Shown: piece by piece, positions 1 to 6,837 of the stretch | Layout of the letters: each line of letters begins with the position of its first letter | Position numbering within the stretch: position 1 is the first letter of the stretch | Assembly: GCA_943914465.1 (NCBI GenBank) | Contig: CALUCD010000004.1 | Location: 1 to 64,000, forward strand | Origin: an uncultured Corynebacterium sp. | Lineage (GTDB): Bacteria > Actinomycetota > Actinomycetes > Mycobacteriales > Mycobacteriaceae | Direction: 5' to 3' | DNA: 64,000 nucleotides | Position numbers and translations under genes: made by a program | The notes under the pieces: generated by a model | The model's input: the letters and a program-made list of their open reading frames with translations, nothing else | Database searches by the model: none | Told to the model about the DNA's origin: nothing

Positions 1-52
1 GCGCGCCGCCCTGTCACGGCGGAGGTCGCGGGTTCAAGTCCCGTCAGGGTCG
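1..52 (+). tRNA. tRNA-Asp(GTC), 5' part outside the window or absent
   Basis: The first 52 bases are identical to the 3' portion of the complete tRNA-Asp at 1950-2023: end of the D arm, anticodon loop with GTC, T arm, 3' acceptor strand and discriminator G. The window begins inside it, so it may be a full second tRNA-Asp gene or only a 3' fragment left by integration. The identity continues one base past the discriminator (to 53) and then stops. Confidence 0.75.
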
Positions 53-690
53 CCACTTATATTTGATGCCTCAGAAGGCGATGTCGTGGCGGCGCTGCCC
101 GCGCGCGCCCGTGCCTTGAGGCCATCCAGCAGGATGTCGAGCGTGTCCGCCGCGAGCGCCGTTGAGCGAAATGTGGCCGGCGCCTGTGCGGGGAGTGGGC
201 GAGTGACGATGCCGAGCATGAGGTGCATATCCAACGGGGAGACGTCTGTGGGGCAAAGCCCAGCGGCTGCTGCGGGCTGGACCAGTGCCCCGTAGATGCG
301 TTCTATGTCTGCGGCTCGCTTCGCGATGATGTGCTGCTGCTCCACGGTGTGTTCGCGAGCAGTGTAGAGAAAGTCCGCAAGGATGGACTCAGCACACGCG
401 GCGGTGCCCAGCGCGCCGATTGCATGGACCGCTGACCGCCACGCCGCCTCGGGGGCGTGGGCAAAGTCTGGAACGTGCTCGTTTACCACGGTTTCAATCT
501 CGCCCATAGCCTGCGCGGAAATCGCTTCCAGGAGCATGATTCGGTTGGGGAAGTGCCTGGTCGCCGTTGCCACTCCCACTCCCGCCTCCGCTGCGATTGT
601 GTGCATGGAGATCCCCGGCCCCTGCTCCAGCAGCAGCCGGCGTGCTGCGGCAACGATCGCCTCCCGATTAGCAGCTGCGTCCTGTCTCAT
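34..690 (-). CDS. TetR/AcrR-family transcriptional regulator
   Basis: A 218-residue protein with a TetR-type N-terminal helix-turn-helix at about residues 8-57 (MHTIAAEAGVGVATATRHFP recognition region) and a helical ligand-binding C-terminal half. It is transcribed away from the membrane protein starting at 834, the usual layout for a TetR repressor and the transporter it controls. The intergenic region holds two near-identical palindromes (724-738, 748-762) that are good operator candidates. The 3' end is odd: the last six codons and the stop run antisense into the tRNA-Asp sequence at 1-52, so the C-terminal tail may have been made by a junction at that tRNA. The DNA-binding call is secure; the ligand is unknown. 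Confidence 0.85.
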   Translation of the reverse strand: MRQDAAANREAIVAAARRLLLEQGPGISMHTIAAEAGVGVATATRHFPNRIMLLEAISAQAMGEIETVVNEHVPDFAHAPEAAWRSAVHAIGALGTAACAESILADFLYTAREHTVEQQHIIAKRAADIERIYGALVQPAAAAGLCPTDVSPLDMHLMLGIVTRPLPAQAPATFRSTALAADTLDILLDGLKARARAGSAATTSPSEASNISGDPDGT

Positions 691-707
691 AACCGCGAGT
701 GTAGCGT

Positions 708-736
708 TTGACAGCCACTAAGCGGAACACTATGTT
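708..736 (+). promoter_or_regulatory. Candidate promoter for the membrane protein
   Basis: TTGACA at 708-713 and TATGTT at 731-736 are separated by 17 bp. The -10 lies inside the first operator-like palindrome (724-738), so a bound TetR repressor would block RNA polymerase. Inferred from sequence only. Confidence 0.55.
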
Positions 737-762
737 TCGTTTTATGTGGAACAGGGTGTTTC
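724..762. promoter_or_regulatory. Two tandem TetR-operator-like palindromes
   Basis: GGAACACTATGTTTC (724-738) and GGAACAGGGTGTTTC (748-762) share the pattern GGAACA-N3-TGTTTC. Each is an imperfect inverted repeat (GAAACA/GGAACA arms), and their centres are 24 bp apart. They sit between the divergent TetR gene and the membrane protein and cover the -10 element, as expected for an autoregulating TetR repressor. Confidence 0.6.
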
Positions 763-833
763 ATATAAGTGCAGGTTCCTTGAAACAGCCACTGGATCGC
801 AGGACCACTGAACCTCAGAAATGGAGACACATC

Positions 834-1802
834 GTGACTGAAACAACCCGCAAACGACCACCGGCCGGTGCCACCGCTGCTGTGGCTATCCTTGGAATAC
901 CCCTTGTCATCGGCCTCATGCTGTTCGCGTTCCTTGCTCCGACGTTCGCCTCTGGCCCCGCGGGGGTGCCACTTGCCATTTCGGGACCCGAGCAGGTTGT
1001 AGACACGCTGACATCAAGACTCGAACAGGCCGAGGATGCTGCGCCGTCTGTGACCGTGTACGGGTCAGATGAGGAGGTCGAAGCTGCGATCCTTGAGCGT
1101 GAGGCCGTTGGCGGACTCGTCATCGACCCGCAAGGGGCGACCGCCTACACTGCTGCCGGCAACGGTGCCCCGTATAGCCAGATGGTGGAGGGAATGGCGG
1201 CCCAGCTCGAAGCACAAGGCATAGCAGTTGAATACCACGAACTCGCCCCTACCTCACCGGATGATCCGCAAGCGAGCGGCATCGCCCTCCTAGGCCTGCC
1301 ATTAGCGTTCGGGGGCATCATCTCCGCGGCGATCGCCACGTACGGATTCCGCGGTCGCAAATGGTTAAAACTGACCGTGCTGGTTGGCATCGCGGCAGTT
1401 GGCTCCCTGGTTGCCACGTGGATGCTGCACTCGGTCTACGGCACGCTGCCGGGCAGCTTTTGGATGGAATGGGCCGCGATTGCGATGGGTATCCTTGCAA
1501 CCTCGTTGCTGACGGCAGGCCTGGCTGCGCTCATTGGCACCCCGGGTTTAGCAATCGGCGCGGTGCTGACCATCTTCGTTGCCAACCCCCTGTCGGGTCT
1601 TGCCACCGGGCCGTGGCTGCTGCCCGAAGGCTGGTCGACGCTCGGCCAAAGCATGCCGATTGGTGCGACCGGCTTCCTCGTGCGCTCCCTCGCCTTCTTT
1701 GACGGCAGCGGTCCAGGTAATGCGTGGTGGGTGCTACTGGCATGGATCGGTGTTGGCTTCGTACTGTTGATGCTCGACCGCTCCACGCGGGATTACCGGT
1801 AG
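834..1802 (+). CDS. ABC-2/YhgE-Pip-like integral membrane protein
   Basis: The likely start is the GTG at 834, with GGAG at 823-826; the frame is open upstream to 708 but that would include the promoter. This gives 322 residues. There is one membrane segment near residues 12-35, an extracytoplasmic domain of about 110 residues, and then five hydrophobic segments from about residue 150 to the C-terminus. This resembles half-size YhgE/Pip or ABC-2 type export proteins, but no ATPase is encoded beside it. The divergent TetR gene and shared operators suggest inducible efflux or envelope stress. The topology is seen; the transport role is inferred. It lies between two tRNA-Asp 3' sequences and may be acquired. 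Confidence 0.7.
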   Translation: MTETTRKRPPAGATAAVAILGIPLVIGLMLFAFLAPTFASGPAGVPLAISGPEQVVDTLTSRLEQAEDAAPSVTVYGSDEEVEAAILEREAVGGLVIDPQGATAYTAAGNGAPYSQMVEGMAAQLEAQGIAVEYHELAPTSPDDPQASGIALLGLPLAFGGIISAAIATYGFRGRKWLKLTVLVGIAAVGSLVATWMLHSVYGTLPGSFWMEWAAIAMGILATSLLTAGLAALIGTPGLAIGAVLTIFVANPLSGLATGPWLLPEGWSTLGQSMPIGATGFLVRSLAFFDGSGPGNAWWVLLAWIGVGFVLLMLDRSTRDYR

Positions 1803-1949
1803 CACCTCCGCCCACCTGAAGTGTTGGACCACAGCAACCAGCTGATTTGTGGGCGGTGATGGCGGGGTTGTAAAGTAGCAACTCGTGCAACCGCGCCACT
1901 TCCGCTTTGCTCACAACAGCAATGCGCAGGTGTAGCCGGTAAACAATAT

Positions 1950-2023
1950 GGCCCTGTGGCGCAGTTGGTTAGCGCGCCGCCCTGTCACGGCGGAGGTCGC
2001 GGGTTCAAGTCCCGTCAGGGTCG
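1950..2023 (+). tRNA. tRNA-Asp(GTC)
   Basis: A complete cloverleaf: acceptor GGCCCTG pairs with CAGGGTC (one G-T), followed by discriminator G. The anticodon loop is CTGTCAC, with anticodon GTC. The T arm carries GGTTCAAGTCC. No CCA is encoded. Its 3' portion is duplicated at the left edge of the window. Confidence 0.95.
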
Positions 2024-2049
2024 CAGAACAGCTTCGCGGAAGCGGTTCT

Positions 2050-2122
2050 GGCCAGATAGCTCAGTCGGTAGAGCACACGCCTGAAAAGTGTGGGGTCGCC
2101 AGTTCGATCCTGGCTCTGGCCA
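2050..2122 (+). tRNA. tRNA-Phe(GAA)
   Basis: Acceptor GGCCAGA pairs with TCTGGCC, discriminator A. The anticodon loop CTGAAAA gives GAA. It follows tRNA-Asp by 26 bp, so the two are probably cotranscribed, and is followed by a strong hairpin at 2129-2157. Confidence 0.95.
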
Positions 2123-2128
2123 CACGCA

Positions 2129-2157
2129 AACCCCTTCACCTGCCCGGTGGAGGGGTT
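2129..2157 (+). terminator. Hairpin terminator after tRNA-Asp/tRNA-Phe
   Basis: AACCCCTTCACC pairs with GGTGGAGGGGTT (11 of 12 pairs) around the five-base loop TGCCC. No clean T run follows (CGAAATATTTCG instead), so the terminator call is likely rather than certain. Confidence 0.6.
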
Positions 2158-2189
2158 CGAAATATTTCGGGAGGGGTAGGGTAGCGTGC

Positions 2190-2480
2190 ATGACGCAACC
2201 TGAATACGAGCTTGCTACCAACGACGCTGCCCAGCGCTACGAGCTGCTGATTGATGGCACGGTTGCCGGCTACGCCACCTATAACGACCGCGACGGCGCT
2301 CGCGTATTGCCGCATACGGTGGTGGAACCGGAATTCCGCGGCGCGGGGCTTTCCAAACCGCTCATTCGCTATGCGCTTGATGATGTGCGGGCCCGCGGCA
2401 TGCATGTTGTGCCTGCGTGCCCTGCGGTAGCGCGCTACATCGTGCAGAACCCCGAATACAAGGACTTGGTTCGCTAGCAG
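2190..2480 (+). CDS. YjdJ-type GNAT N-acetyltransferase
   Basis: The ATG at 2190 follows a purine-rich GGAGGGG stretch. The 95-residue product has the compact GNAT fold of the YjdJ/Acetyltransf_CG group: a central strand, the acetyl-CoA loop FRGAGLSKPL, and a C-terminal helix ending in ARYIVQNPEY. These small enzymes are thought to acetylate small molecules or proteins; no substrate is known. It ends head-on against cysE with almost no gap. The same gene lies next to cysE in C. glutamicum as I recall it. Confidence 0.8.
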
Positions 2481-3104
2481 CTAAATGCTGTAGTAGCCGG
2501 GGTCGAAGTAGCAGTCCGGGTCGACGAGCTTTTCGCTTTCCGACGATCGGCGTGGCCGCACCTTCGCCGGAATCCCCACCGCAACCGAGTCAGGTGGGAT
2601 GTCCTTGGTCACCACAGCGTTTGCGCCCACTGCGGAGTTCTCACCGATGGTGACCGGCCCCAACACTTTCGCCCCGGCGCCGATGGTGACATTATCGCCG
2701 ATAGTTGGGTGGCGTTTGGTCTGCGTGAGCACCTGTCCGCCGAGGGTGACGCCGTGGTAGAGCATGACACCGTCTCCGATTTCGGCGGTTTCCCCAATGA
2801 CAATGCCCATGCCGTGGTCAATGAAGAACCTGCGGCCGATCGTCGCCCCTGGGTGGATCTCAATGCCGGTGAGAAACCGGTTGAACTGGGCCAGGATGCG
2901 GGCAGGGGCTTTCAAACCCCGTTTCCACAGCCGGTGGTTGAGGCGGTGGATCCAGATCGCGTGCAGCCCTGAGTAGACAATCGCGTTCTCTACATTTCCG
3001 CGCGCGGCGGGGTCATGCTCCCGGGCGTTATCTAAATCCTCCCGGACCACGGAGGAGAAGTGGGCAAGTGGTTTCCGCACTGCGTGCAACGCCTTGGAGA
3101 GCAT
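2481..3104 (-). CDS. cysE: Serine O-acetyltransferase
   Basis: Makes O-acetylserine from serine and acetyl-CoA, the first step of cysteine synthesis. The start chosen is the ATG at 3104, giving 207 residues, the short form common in actinobacteria; the frame is open to 3206 but that part is in the cysK-cysE spacer and into cysK. The left-handed beta-helix is visible as hexapeptide repeats from about residue 79 (GIEIHPGATIG) to 180, with the catalytic DHGMG motif and the acetyl-CoA-site LYHGVTLGG. The C-terminus is rich in Tyr and ends YYSI, so the feedback-regulating tail may differ from the enteric Ile-ending tail. It lies 44 bp downstream of cysK and is presumably in the same transcript. 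Confidence 0.95.
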   Translation of the reverse strand: MLSKALHAVRKPLAHFSSVVREDLDNAREHDPAARGNVENAIVYSGLHAIWIHRLNHRLWKRGLKAPARILAQFNRFLTGIEIHPGATIGRRFFIDHGMGIVIGETAEIGDGVMLYHGVTLGGQVLTQTKRHPTIGDNVTIGAGAKVLGPVTIGENSAVGANAVVTKDIPPDSVAVGIPAKVRPRRSSESEKLVDPDCYFDPGYYSI

Positions 3105-3148
3105 GCCGGAGAGTCTACTGGCCGACGCGAGGTTTGCATGCAGCAGGA

Positions 3149-4114
3149 TTAGTCTCGAATGTCCTCGAAGAGCACGGTGGAGACGTAGCGCTCCCCGAAG
3201 TCGCACACGATGGCCACGATTGTCTTGCCCGCATTTTCTTCGCGGCTTGCGACCTCAAGGGCCGCGGCGATATTCGCGCCGGTAGAGATGCCGCCGAGGA
3301 TCGCATCAGTGCGGGCGAGTTCGCGGGCCGTAGCTACGGCGTCTTCGTTGGTGACGGTGATGACTTCATCCACAATGGAGCGGTCAAGCGTTTCGGGGAC
3401 GAAATTGGCGCCCAAGCCCTGGATCTTGTGCGGGCCGGCCTCACCCTTGGACAGCAGCGGGGACGCAGCTGGCTCCACCGCGATGGCTTTCAGGTCGGGG
3501 TTGTGTTCTTTCAGGTACTTGCCTGCACCAGAGATGGTGCCGCCTGTGCCTACACCAGCGACGAGGATGTCGACGTTGCCGTCAGTGTCATTCCAGATCT
3601 CTGGGCCGGTGGTGGCGTAGTGGATTTTCGGGTTGGCCTCGTTTTCAAACTGGCGGGCAAGGATTGCATTATCAGTTTCGGCCACGATCTCGTTGGCTTT
3701 TTCCACTGCACCCTTCATGCCGGCAGAACCGGGGGTGAGTACGATCTCGGCCCCGAAGGCTCGAAGGACAACGCGGCGCTCCGTGGACATGGTCTCCGGC
3801 ATGGTGAGGATGACCTTGTAGCCTTTCGCAGCGCCCGCGAGCGCGAGCGCGATACCGGTGTTGCCGGAGGTCGCTTCCACAATGGTGCCACCGGGCTTGA
3901 GCTCGCCAGAGGCTTCCGCGGCCTCCACGATCGCTTTGCCGATGCGGTCTTTGACGGAGTTGGCTGGGTTATAGAACTCAAGCTTGGCCAGTACTCGGGC
4001 TTTAGCCCCGTGGGCATTGGTGATTCCGTGCAACTCGACGAGCGGGGTGCCTCCGATCAGGTCGAGTACGTTGTTGGCAACGCCGGTGCGGGTGCCGGTT
4101 TGCGGGTTAGTCAT
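3149..4114 (-). CDS. cysK: Cysteine synthase A (O-acetylserine sulfhydrylase)
   Basis: A PLP enzyme that converts O-acetylserine and sulfide to cysteine. At 321 residues it is of normal length. Lys55 in NSVKDR is the expected Schiff-base lysine, TSGNTG (82-87) is the substrate loop, and GVGTGGT is the phosphate-binding loop; a Ser/Thr-rich C-terminal motif GGISTGAN is also present. AGAGGAG precedes the ATG. It is upstream of cysE, so the two pathway steps are made together. TAGAC-containing sequences upstream (4161-4212) resemble the McbR sulfur-regulator box of C. glutamicum. Confidence 0.97.
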   Translation of the reverse strand: MTNPQTGTRTGVANNVLDLIGGTPLVELHGITNAHGAKARVLAKLEFYNPANSVKDRIGKAIVEAAEASGELKPGGTIVEATSGNTGIALALAGAAKGYKVILTMPETMSTERRVVLRAFGAEIVLTPGSAGMKGAVEKANEIVAETDNAILARQFENEANPKIHYATTGPEIWNDTDGNVDILVAGVGTGGTISGAGKYLKEHNPDLKAIAVEPAASPLLSKGEAGPHKIQGLGANFVPETLDRSIVDEVITVTNEDAVATARELARTDAILGGISTGANIAAALEVASREENAGKTIVAIVCDFGERYVSTVLFEDIRD

Positions 4115-4445
4115 CTGTCAATCAGCTCCTCTGGGTGTGTTTTGAGTGCGAAAACCATCGTAGACTACAACAGTAGACCATGCAGTCCGCTGTGCGTAGA
4201 CAATCTGGTTTCACACGCAGGATCGCGGGCGTGCTTGCACTACCCCCGCCGCCGCACCCCTGGGGGCAGGCCGCGGGTGTAGTCAATCCCACATCCCCAA
4301 ACATTCCCAGTCAGACGGGTCCACTTTAGCTACCCCCACTGAGGCGATATGATCAAGGCATTGCACGCAGATTTTTGGCCTTTGCGGCGATTGCAGCGTT
4401 GCGGCGTTCTGCAGCGCAGGCCAGCTTCGGGAAGGTGATTAGCTC
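4115..4445. other. Divergent cysK/ramA intergenic region
   Basis: 331 bp without a convincing gene. It must hold the promoters for cysK (leftward) and ramA (rightward). Three TAGAC motifs occur at 4161, 4174 and 4197. An alanine/cysteine-rich open frame on the minus strand (4122-4304) has no ribosome site and is dismissed. Confidence 0.7.
4174..4189 (-). promoter_or_regulatory. Candidate McbR-like box upstream of cysK
   Basis: TAGAC-CATGCA-GTCCG fits the C. glutamicum McbR pattern TAGAC-N6-GTCTA in 8 of 10 defined positions. McbR represses sulfur-assimilation genes including cysK in C. glutamicum. Two further TAGAC half-sites flank it. This is a pattern match by eye only. Confidence 0.35.
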
Positions 4446-5291
4446 ATGAGTGTGGACACGCAGCGGATCAAAGATGATGATGACGCGATTCGCGCGGCGC
4501 TCACCGCACTGAAGACAGCAACGGGGATTCCAGTTGCCATGTACGGTACGCTGCTCGCTGATAACCGTCTGCAGATCACGCAGTGGATTGGGCTGCGCAC
4601 TCCAGCGCTACAGAATTTAGTCATTGAGCCGAACGCTGGAGTGGGTGGGCGCGTGGTGGCTACTCGGCGCGCTGTCGGTGTGTCTGACTACACCCGGGCA
4701 AACGTCATTTCTCATGAGTACGACAAGCCGATTCAGGATGAAGGCCTGCACTCGGTCGTGGCTGTGCCGGTGATTGTGCAGCGCGAAATCCGCGGTGTGC
4801 TCTATGTTGGGGTGCACTCCACGGTCCGTTTGGGTGACAAGGTGATTGAAGAGGTCACACTGACCGCCCGCACGCTCGAACAGGATCTCGCGGTTAACTC
4901 AGCGCTGCGCAGCTTTGACGGGGGTAAGGGCACACCGAAGCCGGGCAGGGTAATGAACGGTGCGGAGTGGGAGCAGGTGCGGTCAACGCACTCGAAGCTG
5001 CGGATGTTGGCGAACCGGGTCGACGATGAGCATTTGCGCAAGGAGCTCGAGCAGCTGTGTGACCAGATGGTGTCTCCGGTTCGGGTCAAGCAATCGACGA
5101 AGCTGTCTGCCCGTGAGCTTGATGTGTTGTCGTGTGTAGCCCTTGGGCATACGAACGTGGAGGCAGCCGAGGAGATGGGGATCGGCGCTGAGACGGTGAA
5201 GTCCTATCTGCGCAGCGTGATGCGCAAATTGGGTGCCCACACGCGCTACGAGGCTGTGAACGCGGCGCGCAGAATTGGCGCGCTGCCGTAA
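4446..5291 (+). CDS. ramA: LuxR-type regulator RamA with GAF domain
   Basis: 281 residues: a GAF-like sensor domain at about 20-150 and a LuxR helix-turn-helix at about 218-279 (LSARELDVLSCVALGHTNVE then ETVKSYLRSVMRKLG). In C. glutamicum RamA is the master activator of acetate, sugar and TCA-cycle genes and lies beside cysK-cysE, exactly as here, which supports the name. The start ATG follows GGAAGGTG at 4430-4437. It is 23 bp upstream of murA on the same strand. Confidence 0.88.
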   Translation: MSVDTQRIKDDDDAIRAALTALKTATGIPVAMYGTLLADNRLQITQWIGLRTPALQNLVIEPNAGVGGRVVATRRAVGVSDYTRANVISHEYDKPIQDEGLHSVVAVPVIVQREIRGVLYVGVHSTVRLGDKVIEEVTLTARTLEQDLAVNSALRSFDGGKGTPKPGRVMNGAEWEQVRSTHSKLRMLANRVDDEHLRKELEQLCDQMVSPVRVKQSTKLSARELDVLSCVALGHTNVEAAEEMGIGAETVKSYLRSVMRKLGAHTRYEAVNAARRIGALP

Positions 5292-5314
5292 GCGCGTTCG
5301 GTACTCTAAGTGGC

Positions 5315-6589
5315 GTGAAACAACAATTCCTGGTCACCGGCGGTGCCCGACTTGCAGGCACTGTGCGAGTCGACGGTGCGAAAAACAGTGTGCTCAAGCT
5401 CATGGCGGCTGCGTTGCTCGCCGAGGGGACCACCACGCTGCACAACTGCCCCGAAATTTTGGATGTCCCGCTGATGCGCCACGTCCTCGTTGGGCTCGGG
5501 TGCGACGTGGATATTGATGGTTCCACGGTGCACATCCACACCCCAGCAAACGTCTCTCCGAACGCAGACTTTGAGGCTGTGCGCCAGTTCCGTGCGTCTG
5601 TGGCGGTGCTGGGCCCGTTGGTCGCGCGTTGCAACGAGGCGCGGGTGGCGCTTCCTGGTGGTGATGCGATTGGCTCGCGGCCGCTTGATATGCACCAGAC
5701 TGGTTTGGAAAAGCTTGGCGCGACGACGTATATCGAGCATGGTGCCGTTGTTGCTCACGCAACTGAGCTGCGTGGTGCCACCATCAATCTGGATTTCCCG
5801 TCGGTTGGTGCGACGGAAAACATTCTCACCGCTGCGGTCCTCGCGCAGGGGCGCACGGTGCTTGATAACGCAGCACGCGAGCCGGAGATTGTTGATCTAT
5901 GCGAGATGCTGATCTCCATGGGCGCGAGGATTGAGGGGGCGGGTACTTCTACCATCACTATCGATGGTGTGTCCTCGCTGCGCCCAACCGAGCACACCGT
6001 TGTCGGCGACCGGATTGTAGCCGGGACGTGGGCGTATGCTGCCGCTGTGACGCGCGGCGACATTACTGTCCTGGGTATCGCGCCGAGGCATCTGCACCTG
6101 GCGCTGTCCAAGCTCAAGCTGGCTGGCGCAGATGTGGAGACCTATGACAACGGTTTTCGGGTGCGCATGGATCAACGCCCGAAGGCCGTTGACTATCAGA
6201 CCTTACCGTTTCCCGGCTTCCCCACGGATCTGCAGCCGATGGCCATCGCCATTTCCGCCATTGCGGAAGGTGTTTCGGTGATCACGGAGAATGTCTTCGA
6301 AGCCCGGTTCCGTTTCGTTGATGAGATGCTGCGCCTCGGCGCGGACGCGAACGTGGACGGGCATCACGTGGTGCTTCGCGGCGTTGAGCAGCTCTCCTCA
6401 ACGCATGTGTGGTCGTCGGACATTCGCGCCGGGGCAGGCCTAGTGTTGGCAGGGCTCGTGGCTGACGGAGTGACGACGGTGCACGATGTTTACCACATTG
6501 ACCGCGGATACCCGTCGTTTGTTGAGCAGCTCAACGCGCTCGGTGCGGACATTCGTCGCGTTGAGGTCGAGGAGACTCCGATCTACTAG
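5315..6589 (+). CDS. murA: UDP-N-acetylglucosamine 1-carboxyvinyltransferase
   Basis: Transfers enolpyruvate from PEP to UDP-GlcNAc, the first committed step of peptidoglycan synthesis. The GTG start at 5315 gives 424 residues, normal for MurA. GAKN (Lys23) and the RASV-LGPLVAR segment are present. The active-site loop reads PGGDAIGSRP, with Asp117 where most bacteria have the PEP-reactive Cys (PGGCTIG in E. coli). The same Cys-to-Asp change in Mycobacterium makes MurA insensitive to fosfomycin. A strong terminator follows at 6635. Confidence 0.97.
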   Translation: MKQQFLVTGGARLAGTVRVDGAKNSVLKLMAAALLAEGTTTLHNCPEILDVPLMRHVLVGLGCDVDIDGSTVHIHTPANVSPNADFEAVRQFRASVAVLGPLVARCNEARVALPGGDAIGSRPLDMHQTGLEKLGATTYIEHGAVVAHATELRGATINLDFPSVGATENILTAAVLAQGRTVLDNAAREPEIVDLCEMLISMGARIEGAGTSTITIDGVSSLRPTEHTVVGDRIVAGTWAYAAAVTRGDITVLGIAPRHLHLALSKLKLAGADVETYDNGFRVRMDQRPKAVDYQTLPFPGFPTDLQPMAIAISAIAEGVSVITENVFEARFRFVDEMLRLGADANVDGHHVVLRGVEQLSSTHVWSSDIRAGAGLVLAGLVADGVTTVHDVYHIDRGYPSFVEQLNALGADIRRVEVEETPIY

Positions 6590-6634
6590 CTGCGGGTATT
6601 TTCCCCGCCGACGCGACCTGCGCGCACGGTCTCA

Positions 6635-6677
6635 GCGCCCGACGCCAGAGCTGAACTCTGGGCCGGGTGCTTTTTTA
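6635..6677 (+). terminator. Rho-independent terminator after murA
   Basis: GCGCCCG pairs with CGGGTGC and, inside a small internal loop, CCAGAG pairs with CTCTGG around the loop CTGAA. A run of six T residues plus ATT follows at 6671. Confidence 0.88.
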
Positions 6678-6837
6678 TTCATCGATGTGCATGCGCTATG
6701 AGCTCGCTTTTCGGCGCAAACTAGACTACCTAATCTGCCACCAATAGACAGGTAGGTTCAGGTGCCTCTACTGTCAGTGCACGGGCGCACGGCCGCGCCT
6801 GAAGTCTTTGGAACTGTGAAACGTGTGGAGGTACGAG

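Noticed and set aside
2158..2169. CGAAATATTTCG perfect palindrome before the GNAT gene
   Set aside because: Twelve bp, directly after a terminator stem and probably part of it; no regulator linked.
3068..4282. A 404-codon open frame on the plus strand across cysK
   Set aside because: It is fully antisense to cysK, has no ribosome site and no recognisable domain; long antisense frames are common in this G+C range.
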